NCBI GenBank assembly: GCA_023101885.1
Contig: JALPQD010000390.1
Span: 1,847,257-1,911,256, forward strand
From: Typhlomys cinereus
Taxonomy: Eukaryota; Chordata; Mammalia; Rodentia; Platacanthomyidae
Reading direction: 5' to 3'
Length of the DNA stretch: 64,000 bases
Part shown: positions 1 to 11,995 of the stretch, in pieces
How the letters are laid out: each line of letters begins with the position of its first letter
Position numbering within the stretch: the stretch's first letter is position 1
Position numbers and translations under genes: made by a program
Notes under the pieces: model-generated
The model's database searches: none
What the model saw: the letters and a program-made list of their open reading frames with translations, nothing else
Told to the model about the DNA's origin: nothing

Positions 1-1575
1 ATGTAATGGTGATGGGAATTCAGTTTATTAGTCTTTCACTGAGTTGTTTGCACAGTGTGTAAAACTCAGAAAGAACTACATTATGAGTTCAAAAATGACA
101 AAAATTAAGATAACTAGATTATGAGCTTATCACCCACAGTATTATACCTTTAGACATTTATGATTTATGTTGAAATTTTTATTTTAAGAAGAATATGTCT
201 TTGGCTTAGCACACTTAATTTTTAAAATGTATCCCAAGTAAAAAATGGCAACACTCATCTGATATTCTTGTAGAAAAAGAAGTAGAAATGCCAGGTGGTA
301 GGTGGGAGAGGTGGGAATAGTTGGGATATTTACACCTTTTCCTACCTCTGTATCTGTATTTTTCAGATTATAATTTGATTATATTAAAAAATTATTAGAA
401 TGTAACTGATGTGTAAAATATGCATATAGATCAAGTAAGAGAATTTATCTTACTGGTGAAAGGAAGATCTTCAATATTTCAGCCTACTTAGGGATCCATG
501 GTTTATTTCTCTATTATTCTCTTTTATAGAAATAAAACAAATCTCACTTTTAAAATGATATAAAAATTAGAAAACAACAGTAGTTACAAGTAAGAGAACT
601 GAAATTCAAACTTCTCCTTAGATATTTGTAAGTAAAAGGCTTACAGGCTACTTGGTATAAAATAAAAACAAGTGAGACAATCAAAATCATATCAGAAGGT
701 ATGTTCAGATATGACATTCAGTTATGTATTTGCTTTGGTTCAAGTGGGAATAAACTCTCTGGAGCTAAATTCTGATTAGAAGGATTTAATACACATATTA
801 TTAAAAGTGCCTTTGTGTTTCTCAAGGGATGGAAGAAACTCTCAAGAACTTAATGGTTCCCAAAGGCATTGTAGTATCATAATAGTATGATTAAAAGAGG
901 TGTGGAGAAAGTAAGGTGAAGAGCACAAGAAGTGATTGGTTGTGAAGGACAAAATCTACAGGGCATATCCTTTCTCAACAAACTACATTTTGATCTATTT
1001 AATGTGTTGAGAGTGCTTACATAATTTCTGAATCATTCTTGTTTTATTTTGTTACTGGGTAATGTTCTAATATGTAGATTTTTATAATTCATTCATTTTG
1101 CATCATTTGTATGTGTGTGAGAGAAAGCACATGCCACAACACAGAGATATTATAAGTATCACTTTGTGGAATTGCTTCAATCAGTGGTCTCCCTTGTTCT
1201 TACTTGGGGCAAGTGTCTTAACCCACTACACCATTCTTTTGCCCTCCTGTGCTAATTTTGCCTATTACTTATACCGTCATTTGTGATTGACATTTGAAAT
1301 GTTAAGCTGTTGGTGGTGGTAAAAGCAACATAAACTTTTGGGAACAAGTTTGATTGAACTTTCAATTTTTTGCTTTCTTGGATACATAATTAGAAATCAA
1401 ATTTTCTAATATATGAATATTGTAAATCTATGCAGAAATTTAAATTAATTCTAATTCCTTCCAGCAATTATTCATAACTGCCATTTCTTATAATAAATGC
1501 TTGCATATTGATGCTTGGCTTATAATTACATTTTATATTAAATTCAAAATTTTAAAAACAATGACTTCCTTCAGA
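1..1575. other. AT-rich intergenic DNA, no gene seen
   Basis: No coding region is supported here. The one short open stretch (about 1098-1286) has no recognisable family. Bases 1200-1245 read on the minus strand look like the tRNA-like head of an old rodent SINE (a GTGGGTTAAGACACTTGCC-type motif), but it is too worn to delimit. Confidence 0.6.
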
Positions 1576-1579
1576 TTTT

Positions 1580-1795
1580 AAATGCAATATGTTTGACATT
1601 CACACTAAAGGATGCTCCAAGAATTGGGGGGAAGAGGGAGGCACTGGGAGAAAGGGACGGAGGGGTTGGAAGGAATGGGAAAAGGGGGGAGAGAGTAAGG
1701 GGGTCTGAGGGGGGTGGAGGAAGGGAGGGGGCTGGGGTACCTATTAAGTTTGTATGAGTGGAAAATATAATAATTAAAAAAGAAAAAAGCCAGTA
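1580..1795 (+). mobile_element. L1 3' end fragment (5'-truncated LINE)
   Basis: A G-rich polypurine tract (about 1625-1735) is followed by TTAAGTTTGTATGAGTGGAAA and an A-rich tail. The same order closes the better-preserved L1 3' end at 29726-30058 and, inverted, the L1s at 33.5 kb and 49.6 kb. Only the last 200 or so bases of the 3' UTR are present. No target duplication is visible. Confidence 0.75.
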
Positions 1796-2904
1796 TGCAT
1801 ACAAAACCAAACAAACTTGTACATATGTGGTGGCTCTAAGATAGTCAAATCCTGGAAATAATCTAAATGCTCCTCTATGAATAAAAGTTTGAACAATTAA
1901 AAAACTAAAATGAAATGTAATATGTCAAAAATATTTTTCATCTTTTGAGAAATATTGAAACTCCTGAAATAATGAATGGGTCATTAGGTTGATGCTCTGT
2001 TCTCATTAGCAAAAGTAAATCACAAGTATAGTTTTGTTTTTGATTCTACAATTTGAATAATATTTAACAAAGTATGCTTGAGAAGCAATGGTAAGATTGT
2101 AAAGTCACAGTGAGTAAGGATTAAATGCAGCTTCCCATTGACAAACTTTATCTTTTAATGCTTCTTTCAAATTATTGTTCCCCAGTCTGCAAATCAGGGG
2201 ATTTAACATGGGGATGACCAACATATAAAACATGGAACAATCTTCTCATTCTAGAGAATACTGAGAACTTGCTTGGATACAGTTAGACATTGTTAGTCAT
2301 AGAGTAAGGTCACAGCAACCGGGCATGAGGCACGGGAGAAAAAACAGGTTTCTCTTCCCATCAGCTGAGCTGATTTTCATGCTAGCACTGATGAAGTGGA
2401 TGTAGGAGACTGTAATGATGATAGAAGTGATCATGGAAAAGAACCCAGAGTGTATCAGAAGCACCATCTCGTTATTATGTGTGTCAGAGCAAGACAACCA
2501 CAGAAGAATTGGTTCATAATGTTTTTACACCAACGGTCTAGTTGGAGCAAAGTTATTACATGTGTCAGAGAGTAATGCAAAATTCACCTGAATGTAGAGA
2601 CTGTGGATCACAATGATAGAATACAGTAAAAGCTTGACACCTGACACAGTGCCTATACATCATCACAGACAGCAGGATGCCATCTGTGGTCATATACAAT
2701 ATATAAAGACACTCTACAGAAGATTGACAAAACACTAGACCCCCTTTCCAATGGGAAATTGATAAACATCTTGGGATCTAAAGACCAGAGTAGCAGATAT
2801 CACAGAAATGAAGATTGCTAAGGAAGAAGTGTACCGGACTGTAAAGTCAGAATTCAACCTGATTAAGATAATTCTTCTCCAGTTTTCTTCAAGAGTGCTG
2901 AGAT

Positions 2905-3121
2905 AGGGGCTGGAGAGGTAGCTCAGGGGTTAAGCCTCTGCCTTGCAGGTGGAAGGTCCTGAGTTTAGATTTTAGACTGGACATATAGACACCGGGCAGA
3001 AGCGGGGCAGCCTGCGTTTCTGCTCCTGGTAGAGCGGAGCCTGTGAATTCCGGGGCAGAGGAAACAAGAGGAGGTGGAGGTGGTCCATGGTGGTTCCCAT
3101 ATTCACTCGTGGTTCTACACA

Positions 3122-3165
<44 letters not shown>

Positions 3166-3214
3166 CACACATACGCGTGCGCGCACACACACACATTGAA
3201 TAAATAATAAAAAA
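2905..3214 (+). mobile_element. tRNA-derived SINE with CA tail, exact 14-bp TSD
   Basis: It begins GGGGCTGGAGAGGTAGCTCA, a pol III A-box-like head, and has a B-box-like GTCCTGAGTTTAGAT near 2956. A family-specific GC-rich body follows, then (CA)n at about 3116-3196 and an A-rich tail. AAGAGTGCTGAGAT occurs at 2891-2904 and again at 3215-3228, the target-site duplication made by L1 machinery. It lies inside the OR pseudogene. Confidence 0.9.
3116..3196. repeat. (CA)n microsatellite in SINE tail
   Basis: Imperfect CA dinucleotide run with GT/GC interruptions near 3170-3184. It makes spurious Cys/Val-rich open frames on the minus strand. Confidence 0.9.
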
Positions 3215-3364
3215 AAGAGTGCTGAGATGAATTGGGTTTGAAAGCAAAAGAAAGGAACCTGCGAATTAGGGTTTTCAGTTAAGCTCACCATAAATATTTA
3301 TTTCTCACTTATGTGATTCTATCCTTGTATATCTTCAGGTGTGTTTAAGTCTGTGGTTACAGAA

Positions 3365-5397
3365 CAAGATTGTATTGAAATAAAAACAAAAATGATTTTC
3401 CCCGTGATCTGATATCCATCAAAGCATGAGATATTGAGGGTAATCTGCGGTAAATGAAGCAAAGAAAATAAAACCTTGACAGGAGCCCATATGTACATAA
3501 GCAGGCTATATATTTAGACTTGAATATTTGAATCTTGAATTATTTTTCTGCCTTTTCATCAATTTCCACTTTAAAAAAAAAGAACACAAGCTCAATTCTC
3601 TCATGATACTATTAATGCTTAGAACTTACATTCCACTGTTGATCTTTGCAATAAAACTCTGGCTCATCCTGAGACATCACAAAATGTCACAAGGATTTAA
3701 AGACATGATGCTGCATCTTAGCAATGTTAATTAAAAAATCAGTACCTCATTAGTCTATTTCAGGCTACTAGAGTTGTAGAATGAAGGAATAATAGTTTAT
3801 TTAGGAAAGGTCAACTCTGCTCTTTGGGGGAATTCAGATGAGTGAGTTTGTGCCAATTTGTTACATACATGGTGAAATGACTCACAAAAGAGAGAAAATG
3901 ATTCTGAAAATACCTTAATTGAATGATAAAATAAAAAAATCAATTCATAGCTCTAAGTAATTTATAAACACTTCATTATTACATTGAAATATAAAGAAAA
4001 AATTCAATGTAAAATAGATATAACTAATTTAAACTTAAATATTCCATTTGAAAAAAATTTCATAAATATACAAGCATCTACAAAATAAGGTATTAATAAA
4101 GTTTTAAATGTCAACATACACTTATTTTTGCCAATTAATATTTGAAATGAGCTTCATTTAAAATATATAGTTATTATATAAATCTTGACCATTCTTAATA
4201 TATGAGAAAGCAACTGAATGATAAAATACAGATTAGGAAATCATTTTCTGTGTGTTGAATAATGTTCACATTGTACAGTATATTAAAAGGAAACATAAGA
4301 GGATTAAATGAACTTACATTGCCAGTTTCTAAACATACATGCAAGTAAGCATCTCCTGAAGTCCAGGTCTCCACAGCACTTTAAGGACTTATTTTGGGGA
4401 ACAACAAAATCTTAGGCCATTTTCTGTTCTTTTGAGGACCGAATCTGGAGCTCATTTGGTATATCTGAATCTCAGTTGTTCAAGGTTAGAACAATAATAT
4501 CATTCTTGTCTGTTGAGACAGGAAAGATTTCTAGTTTATATGTATACTTCCCAAGGACAGATTAAAGTTTTCTACAAAGAAAGAAGTAACTTTTTTTTTC
4601 CTCCAAAGGGGCAACATGCATACATGATCAACTTATATCATAATTGGCTCATTTTGAAGTTTATGTAATTAATTTATCCTGCCATATTCCCCAAACTTTT
4701 ATATTTGTTGACCAAATTATGGTACTATGGGAGAATATTCACAGAGAAAAGTGGAGATTTTATTGAATAATGTGGATTCCTAGTTAATTTATGAAGAAAC
4801 TGTATGCATCTCTAATAGTTTAATTGACTCCATAGACTTGAGTGTCTACAAGAATTTGGAACTTTAATTCTATTGAAGCAATAATAAATACATAATCATG
4901 TTTGGAATTTGACATTATTTCACATGTGTCTGAGAAGAAATAAGGAATCAAAAGATTCTAAACTACTGTTAGTTCATTACTATGTCTTGTCTTTTGTAAC
5001 ATATAAAATCAGAATCATGTACAGGTAAATAATGAAATTTGATATAAATTTTGAGTGTATTATTATACACTGTGAAATTATTATATAAAAATAATAAAAT
5101 TTTAAACATGTTGAAATAGCCAATTAATGAGAATAATTTGTTTTGTAATCAACTACAGTGTAATTCATAAAGGCACTGCTAGAGTAACTGAAGAAGAAGG
5201 CTGGGTCCACATAAATAAAGTGTCCCATACCCTGCAAAAAATCTGTGGACAAATGCATGATGTAGATCTGAGCGACAACACCAGATTTTCTTGAGATGGT
5301 TTGTTTCCTACATAATCTGACCACAAGAACATTTCCTTTTTTACCTTTTTTTAAAAACCTTAAATTTAGTAAGGAAATTAATAATTCTTTAAAATTC
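3365..5397. other. AT-rich intergenic DNA, no gene seen
   Basis: Very AT-rich, with stop codons frequent in all frames. I recognise no gene, exon or dated repeat. Confidence 0.6.
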
Positions 5398-5407
5398 AAT
5401 GCTTAAG

Positions 5408-5658
5408 GGCTAAAGAGATGACTTAGGGGTTAGACTTTGTGTAGCAAGCAGAAGATCCTGTGTTCAGATCCCAGGTCCCATATAAAAACCACCAGGAGGA
5501 AACCGTGGCAGTCTATACTTTCTGGCCTTGGGAGGTGGAGCCTGGGAAATCTCAGAGCTAAACAAAAAGGAGGTAGAAGCAATCCAGGATGATTCCTGAA
5601 GTCACCCTTTATCCTCCACAGGACACACAGTCACAGGACAAACATTATTTTCTCTCTG

Positions 5659-5691
<33 letters not shown>

Positions 5692-5701
5692 TTAAATAAA
5701 T

Positions 5702-5753
<52 letters not shown>

Positions 5754-5822
5754 AAAAAGAAAGAAAGAAAGAAAGAAAGAAAAAAGAAAGAAAGAAAGCT
5801 AAAAAATTAGTTTAAAAATTTT
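5408..5822 (+). mobile_element. SINE (same superfamily) with CA and GAAA tail
   Basis: The head (GGCTAAAGAGATGACTTAGG) and B-box-like segment (CCTGTGTTCAGATCCCAGG) are followed by a body with AGTCTATACTTTCTGG and GGAGGTAGAAGCAATCCAGG, shared with the copies at 13.7, 30.4 and 46.2 kb. The tail is (CA)n then a long GAAA run. AATGCTTAAG flanks the unit at 5398-5407 and 5823-5832. The body differs from the 2.9- and 24.2-kb copies, so it belongs to a sister subfamily. Confidence 0.85.
5699..5800. repeat. (GAAA)n microsatellite
   Basis: About 100 bases of near-perfect GAAA tetranucleotide repeat with two AAAAAAG interruptions, grown from the SINE's A-rich tail right after (CA)n at 5665-5690. Confidence 0.95.
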
Positions 5823-6099
5823 AATGCTTAAGATAATTAGGTCTTCATTTTATGCATTTCTTCTTTTTTTGAAATCTTATACATAGATGTTTGGGGGTAT
5901 GTTTAATTGTAAAGTGTGATTAATCTGAATTTCTCCTCAATGACCTTATATTAAATAACTTAATTTTTCCCTCTTAATTTTTCTTTGGTGTATAAGTTAT
6001 AGTAGATTCAACACGTTCTTCTCACTGCAGCATTTAGATTTCCTGTGCATTTGCTGGCAGCCTGTTGTATTGAAACAGGGTCCTTCTCTTTTGGTCTTT

Positions 6100-6705
6100 A
6101 TGTGTCCAGGTTCTTGTGTTTGGGAGTCAAAGACTGAAACCAGAGCACAAATAGAGGATTAAGGCAGTGATTTTAGAGGGAAAGAAAGAACAGAACTCAC
6201 AGACATGAATCTCTGAGGGGCAATAGAACCCTAGAGTACTCATGGACTCCAGGCAAGAAGTCCATGAGGGGCAAAATCTAGAAAAGAACTCATGGAGGAC
6301 TCCAGATGTGGAGTAGCATGAAGGGCAAGGGCGCCAAAGATGGCTGCCAGGGTTTGAAATTTTTATACTCTTAGTTACAAGGAAAGTGGCTAATCTTATT
6401 GGTTAGCTCCAGTTTCTGTAAACTTTACTGGAACTTTTGGTGCTCTACATCACATTGGTCTGTCCATTTTGGGGTTCAAATTATTTGGTCTTGTGACTAA
6501 CCTCCTGGTAGGGCTTAGATACAATGGGGAACTAATCTCCATTCATGAACACAGGCATGGGTGAAGTTGGCCACTTTAGGGTGTATTCCTTCAGGGTAAT
6601 CCCAGACCTGTGGATGACCTTTGAAGACCTTCAGAGACTGTCCCAGCAAGGCTGCCCTAAAACTACTTAAATATGTTGCATCTTCATTCACCTGTCCCCA
6701 CTTTA
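6100..6705 (-). mobile_element. Solo LTR, family B (antisense)
   Basis: Read on the minus strand, it ends with the family's U5-like segment (GGTTTCAGTCTTTGACTCCC). The opposite end holds GCTGGGACAGTCTCTGAAGG. The same order occurs at 12905-13480 and 23335-23840 (minus) and at 10.0, 11.4 and 14.3 kb (plus), giving at least six related copies in the window. The sense copies carry AATAAA before the U5-like end, as an LTR should. I cannot place the family with certainty (MaLR-like or ERV class I/II). Confidence 0.65.
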
Positions 6706-6709
6706 CTGA

Positions 6710-8470
6710 AATTCTGGGAAAATTAATTAGAATTGGGTCCCTAAAAATGTTCCTGTGATAACAGTTTAATCAAACACCCAACATTAGGAAAGTTCTAGTT
6801 ATACAGAACTGCCATAGTCTGCTAAATCTTGCATCCTTGCCTTTAGTTTAAGATATGTTCTCTGCCTTTAAATGTTCTATATATGCAAACACTGGTATAC
6901 TGACTTTCAGGTAAGTAGTTGCTGATCAGCTTCAATAAAGCCTTTCCATTTAATAAAGTTTCTGGTATCAGTGTAATAATGTCCTAAGCAGCCCCAGAAC
7001 TCTAATACTGTGTGTTTTCATTCTCAGTTATATATTTAGGCTGTTGACAAGTAAATAAAATATTTTAAAGTCTCTCAACAAGATAGTATTCCCTTACATG
7101 CTTTAATAAATTAAATTTTACATTTTGAAGGTGTGACAAAGGTAGGAGTTTTGTGTATTGCTTCATCTCAGTCTTCAAAGAAAATCTTTTGCTTCTAGAA
7201 GAAAAATCTTAGCCAACAATTCCTTCTTATAGTAACAAAGAAATCTAGCCTATGCTTGGGGAAGACCTCCATTATGCTTATCGCTAGCCCTTTCTGTTAG
7301 CAACTCAATTTTCTAGGCAGAATAGCATGGCCTGAGATCTGTCTTATCTTTGCAGCCAGGACCTTCTTAAATTCTCTTCCCAAGTTCTTTGGGGGAGATG
7401 AGTTTTTGTTCTGAAGCTCTTACATATTGAATTGATCTCTATGACTATAGAATAGTATAAACTTCCACTGCTTTCTGTTTTTCTTTCTGTAGAAACATCA
7501 TAGGGCTAATGTTCAGAATTAGTAGTCGATCATTTTGGCTACCATAATCACACCATAATTTATGTATCAAAGAAAACAGGTAACAGATTAAGAAACATCT
7601 CAATTGAACTATCTCAAAGGAAATTTTGAGTTTCAATTTAAAATTACATTTTTAAAAATGTACACTGATAATATTTTACAATTAAATTATCCTCTAAACC
7701 TAGGTATAAGATTGCAAATTAATACATTTTTTGGTATTTCAATTGTTTGGGACATCATCAAAAACTCAATTCTGCTTTTCTAAAACCCAACTTAAGTCAT
7801 TCATTATGTATGAAATATTTGTCTGTCATCATCTATTTTATCTATTAGTCAATCATGTATACATCATCTATTTCCATCATCTCTCTATTATCTACCTCTT
7901 TCCTAGTATTTATTTGCACTTTTATTTTTCTTTTGAAATTCTATTTATTTGTTTGTCTGTCCCTTTAGTTTTAGTTTTAAGTTCCTGATATGTATACTAC
8001 CCCCATTTTCTTTTTTTGATTTTTCATGTGATGACTTTGTTATTTTTTTCTGCCTTTTCCTCATATTACATTCCTCATATTACACTCCTCATATTACATT
8101 CTTCATATTACATTCCACATATTACATATTACATTTACATTCATATTCTTTTAAGCATAAAGAAAATTTAGCCAAGTAAACTTACTCTAGTCAGTTTATA
8201 AATACTACCTCTTGCTTTTCTAACTCTTTGTTTTGAGACATTTCAAATCCATGGATATCCAAGAATATTATGAATGTGTAAGAGTAATTATCTGGTCACT
8301 TTTTAGCCCTTTGTTGTTATAGAATTTTTCTCAAAATTGAAATAATATTTGAAGAAAGACCATGAGGCTCATAATATTTAGAAGTTAAAACACCACACAT
8401 ATCTTAAATTCACAGGGCCTCTCCCAAGGTTGAACGAGTGACAAATAATTGCTGAGATTAAGAGACTTTG
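6710..8470. other. Intergenic DNA, no gene seen
   Basis: Mostly AT-rich. 6860-7075 includes two AATAAA-bearing stretches that could be an LTR remnant, but I cannot delimit it. The open frames at 7731-8179 come from a low-complexity ATT/TTC stretch. Confidence 0.5.
8060..8142. repeat. 14-15-bp tandem minisatellite
   Basis: About six imperfect tandem units of the form CTCATATTACATTC, decaying to shorter ATTACAT units at the right end. Confidence 0.85.
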
Positions 8471-8472
8471 AA

Positions 8473-8625
8473 AGGTATTATCTCCAAAATGCACCATACC
8501 AGGGACTAGATGAACCTTTTCAATTAAGTTCCAAAACTGCCTAGCCAATCATAGAAAAATAGACAGAAAGGCCTGCAAGAAAGGAATGGGTGAGGTTTAT
8601 AACCTCAATGTTGGTAAGTGTGCTG
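8473..8625 (+). mobile_element. LTR family C, left part (split)
   Basis: Shares its order of blocks with 14674-14870 and 23058-23220: a CTCCAAAATG-like start, then GCCAATCATAG-AAAA, then TATAACCTCAATGTTGGT. The right-hand part of the same element type resumes at 9480, so this copy appears to have been opened by a MaLR LTR and other sequence. Confidence 0.6.
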
Positions 8626-8657
8626 TGGGGGCACGGTTTAAAGGTAACATGTGGATC

Positions 8658-9042
8658 TGTGATAGTTAAATCTTGGTATCAACTTGACACACCTGGCATT
8701 AACTAAGATCAGCCATAGATCCTATCATCCCATGAAACCAACATAGTTCCATTGTATCCTCCCAGTAGTGGACCACATAAAAGCCACACAAGAAAACACT
8801 GAGTAGAAAAGGAGAGATACTCCAAGAATGTTCCAGTCATGTGGATGTCTGCTGTGACTTAGCCTGTCCAAGAATGTTCCAGTCATGTGGATGTCTGCTG
8901 TGACTTAGCCTGTCTGCCAGCTTCAGCCAGCCATACTGTCTCCACAGTATATCTTCCCTAAGGTGAATAAATCTCCCTTTCTCCCATAACTTGTTTGACT
9001 TTGGGTGCTCTCTCCCAGCAATACTAAAGAGTAACTGTTACA
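8658..9042 (+). mobile_element. MaLR-type LTR (MT/ORR1-like) with internal duplication
   Basis: 385 bp, from TGTGATAGTTAAATCTTGGT to AGTAACTGTTACA, so it has TG...CA ends. The start resembles rodent MaLR LTRs with their GTCAACTTGACAC block, and AATAAA lies near 8964. A 46-bp segment is present twice back to back without a mismatch (8821-8866 and 8867-8912). No exact target duplication is visible. Confidence 0.75.
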
Positions 9043-9059
9043 GTGTGGCACTACTGATT

Positions 9060-9475
9060 CAGGGAGGCCCTTGCATGGCTCCCGAATTCAGGACAAGCCT
9101 GGATGTATAGACATGCCCCAGATATGTCTCAACAGAAAACCATGCAGGCAGAGGGATGAAAAACCAATGGGAAGGGGCTGTGTAACCTGCACCTGCAATG
9201 GACACCCAGTAAACAGTTAAATGACTGGTGGCTGCCGCCCCCCAGGAGGGATGGCAACATCTGCTTGGATCCTTACCCTATAAGCTCAAATGCCCTTAAT
9301 CACTCTGAATCTACGGCATCTTGTCCACTGCTGCTTCTCACCTGATTCCTGGGGTCTGGTGGTGACCTGTTGCCGGCTAGCCCATTTGCCTTGAGCCCCA
9401 AGGTCCCAACGTTTCCCCTCATTCCCCCCCCTCCCCAGCTTGCCCAGCGGGGATACGGCAACATTACAGGATCTT
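9060..9475 (+). mobile_element. Unclassified LTR-like repeat
   Basis: GC-richer than its surroundings, with a TATA-like CCCTATAAGCTC near 9278 followed by a pyrimidine-rich U5-like stretch. It lies between two parts of a family C element, so it is probably an insertion. I see no second copy in the window to fix its ends. Confidence 0.35.
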
Positions 9476-9479
9476 TTGC

Positions 9480-9660
9480 TCAGCCCAGAATGTGTGGTCC
9501 AGTCATTCTTTGACCTTGACTCTGCTAGCACTAAAGATCAGGTAACACCAGTTTTTGCAAGAAAAACTGACCATTAGGGGACACTGACCATCAAACAGAA
9601 GCTCTTTCCTGAGAGTAGGGTGATGGAGATTAGGAATCCTATTGCAGAGTGGACCTATAG
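9480..9660 (+). mobile_element. LTR family C, right part (split)
   Basis: Contains the family C blocks seen contiguous at 14880-15010 and again at 23850-24050: CATTCTTTGACCTTGACTC, AGCACTAAAGATCAGGTAAC, and GACCATCAAACAGAAG. It is the continuation of the fragment at 8473-8625. Confidence 0.6.
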
Positions 9661-10054
9661 AGTGGTGAAGTTCAGGAATGAAACTCCAGATACACATGAC
9701 AAATCAAAACACTGATTTGATTACTCTGATCACAGGGCTCTAGCCTACCAGTAGCAACCAGTAATGAGCCAAAAGCCTGAAAAGATGGGTTACACATGCT
9801 ACTACATATCTTGTTTAAGCCAAAAGAAGGGGAACCCTTTACCTAAAGAATGTGACAATCTTCTAGGTAACTATCAAGCTTATTTTTTAAGGAAGAGCAG
9901 CCATAATTAAACACTGAGATAATTGGATTCCAGAAGGATGGTGTTTGCAGAGGGCAGAAACCATGGTGTTAAGCCTTGGAGGGCAGTTCTTTGTGAGCTT
10001 TCCCACAGTAACATCTTATCTCAGTCTCAGTGGAAGGGAGGGGTGCTAAGATGG

Positions 10055-11175
10055 GCTTCCTATTTAGACAGTTTTAGAACAACCTTGCTGGGACCTTCTT
10101 TGAAGGTCTTGGAAAATCATCCCCTACTGCTGGGATTACACTAGAGAAACACCCCCTGTTGATATGGAGGAACTGACTTTCAGTTTTCCACAAACATAAG
10201 GCTTTTACCCTCACTTTATCCTCCCACACACACTTTTGCTTCTGAAAGGATATGGAGATTAGTTCTCCATGATAAGCCCTACCAAAAGGTGGCCAGAAGA
10301 TCAACTGGGTTGGCTGAGAGACCCTCACCCTAGAGGAAAATTCTAGAGGAAAATTCCACAAGGCAGACCTGAGCATACCTGAAGTACAGCTATTCAGCCA
10401 CAGCCATTGCTCAAAACTATGTATAGCCTTGAGCTATTTCCAGATATTTCCCCACCCCTTGTGACCTCAAGCCCTTCAGTTCTGGGAAAACAAGTTTGCG
10501 CAAAGCGGAATTCTATTGAACACATAATTGTCACCCAGAACGAACAGCCTGAGGTTAAGCAGGTGGACTGGACTGATCACTAAGAGCCAACTCCACCTGA
10601 GCTCTTGCCTGACCAATGACTGTAAAGGTCATGAAAAATTCCCCAGCTAAGCGACCCCCCTCACCCTGAAACCCCTTAAAAACCCCTTGCCTGGGTTGCT
10701 CAGGGCCACTTCAGTCTCTCCTGCGTGAGCCGTTGCTGGAGCTGCGTTGCCAATAAAGCCTCTTGGTTTTACATTGAGTATGGTCTTGGCATCTCTCTCT
10801 CAGTGGCCTCATTCCTGAGTGAAAGACTGGGGGTCTTTCAGGCCACAATGTGCACTAACCAATGTGGAAAAGTCATTTTTTCCCAGGTTTGCCTAAGTGT
10901 ATAAATATACCTGACCCTGGCAGCCATCTTTAGTGTCCTCTCCTCCAGATGTGGAGTCCATGAGGTCTTTTCCAGATCATTGCCCCTCATGTATTTCATT
11001 CCTGGAGTCCGGGAGTTCTCCAGGGCTTCCCAACCCCTCATGGCACTCCACATCTGGAGTTCATGAGTTCCATTCTCTCTCTCCTTTAATAAACTCTACC
11101 TTACTCCTCTATGTGTGTTCTGGTTTCAATTTTCACCTTTGAACACAAAAACCTGGATAAATACAGACTTCTAGA
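10055..11175 (+). mobile_element. LTR family B, interrupted by a family A solo LTR
   Basis: The left arm (to about 10305) has GCTGGGACCTTCTTTGAAGG and a GGAGGAACTGACTTT block. The right arm (from about 10841) has CCAGATGTGGAGTCCATGAG, AATAAACTCTACC near 11088 and GTGTTCTGGTTTCAAT. Those arms are contiguous in the copy at 11.46-12.0 kb. Between them sits a solo LTR of the same family as the 15.5-22.6 kb provirus. Confidence 0.7.
10306..10840 (+). mobile_element. Solo LTR, family A (related to the 15.5-kb provirus)
   Basis: Aligns through its length with the provirus LTRs: CAAAACTATGTATAGCCTTG, GGTTAAGCAGGTGGACTGG, GACCAATGACTGTAAAGGTC, CACTTCAGTCTCTCCTGCGT, AATAAAGCC and the 3' end GGGGGTCTTTCA. 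It is more diverged than the two proviral LTRs are from each other, so it is an older or different subfamily copy. The left boundary is approximate because its first bases differ from the proviral start. Confidence 0.85.
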
Positions 11176-11339
11176 GAGTGACACACAACACTATAATATG
11201 TACATTTATTAATATTTCAACAGCAATCATACAGGGAGTACTAGAGATGCAGTATTTGTGAACTCAGATCTCGGTGAGGCAGATGGTGATTCAGCTGAAT
11301 TATAAGGATCCCTGAAAGTGTCTCCCATAAACTTATTGG

Positions 11340-11995
11340 ATCATCAAGTTGTACTTTTAGGAAATTGTTATTGTAAATGGAAAAGTCACTGCTCTCACCC
11401 TAAAGGGATAACAGGTATTTAATCTGAGAGTCAAGTGTGAGTGGCCATGATTGGGGAACACCGATTCAGGTTGCCTCCAACTGCATGATTCACTGTGGTA
11501 ATTCCAAAGTGTCAGACCAGCCATGGTGAGAGTCTCTGAAGGTTTTTGAAGGTCATCCCCCTTGGCTGGGATTATCCTGAAGGAATGCATCCTATTGATC
11601 TGGAGGAACTGACTCTAGCCCTCCACAGTGATAAAGTCAATTAACCCAACCCTCAGTTCAGAAAAGAATATGGAAATTAGTTCTCCATTTTAGATAAGCC
11701 TCACCTTAAGGTCTTGCTCTAGACTAACTGGGTTGGGCACCAATGTGGACAGGCCAATGAGATAGTTGAGGACCAAAAACTCCAGTTATGTTTACAGAAA
11801 CTGGAGTTAACCAATGGAGGAAAAGCGATGGCCCCTTCCCTATGCTTAGAGTCCAGGACTCTCTTGCCCCTCAGGAATTCATGTTTGTGAGTTCCATTCT
11901 TTCTCTCTAATAAATTCTGTTTTAATCCTCTATGTGTGTTCTGGTTTCAATCTTTAACTTCCAAACACAAGAACTTGGACGCATAAAGACCCCAG
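11340..11995 (+). mobile_element. LTR family B, sense copy
   Basis: The core runs from about 11510 (CAGACCAGCCATGGTGAGAG, then GTTTTTGAAGGTCATCCCCC) through GGAGGAACTGACTCTAGCCC and AATAAATTCTG near 11910 to the U5-like GTGTTCTGGTTTCAATCTTT. The left end is uncertain. The bases just after it (GAGGAGCACAGCCAAGAGG) could be internal ERV sequence, but I find no primer site. Confidence 0.65.

Larger units (their letters stand above)
2140..3345 (-). pseudogene. Olfactory receptor pseudogene, split by a SINE
   Basis: On the minus strand this aligns along its length with the intact OR at 25595-26530. Shared landmarks are the SCSDTHNNE stretch (EC2/TM5 region), the TM5-TM6 loop with SADGK in place of SAEGR, the 5' part around CCTGCRAATTAGGGTTTTC (3260-3278), and the 3' end near 2150-2230. 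It is dead: the reading frame is broken several times, the longest open piece is 66 codons (2297-2497), the start ATG is changed (ATA at the matching place near 3330), and a SINE interrupts it at 2905-3214. Closest kin is clearly the 25.6-kb gene, so the two probably arose by local duplication. Confidence 0.88.

Noticed and set aside
8060..8142. Regular spaced repeats suggesting a CRISPR-like array
   Set aside because: The units are contiguous, AT-rich and without spacers: a minisatellite in mammalian DNA.
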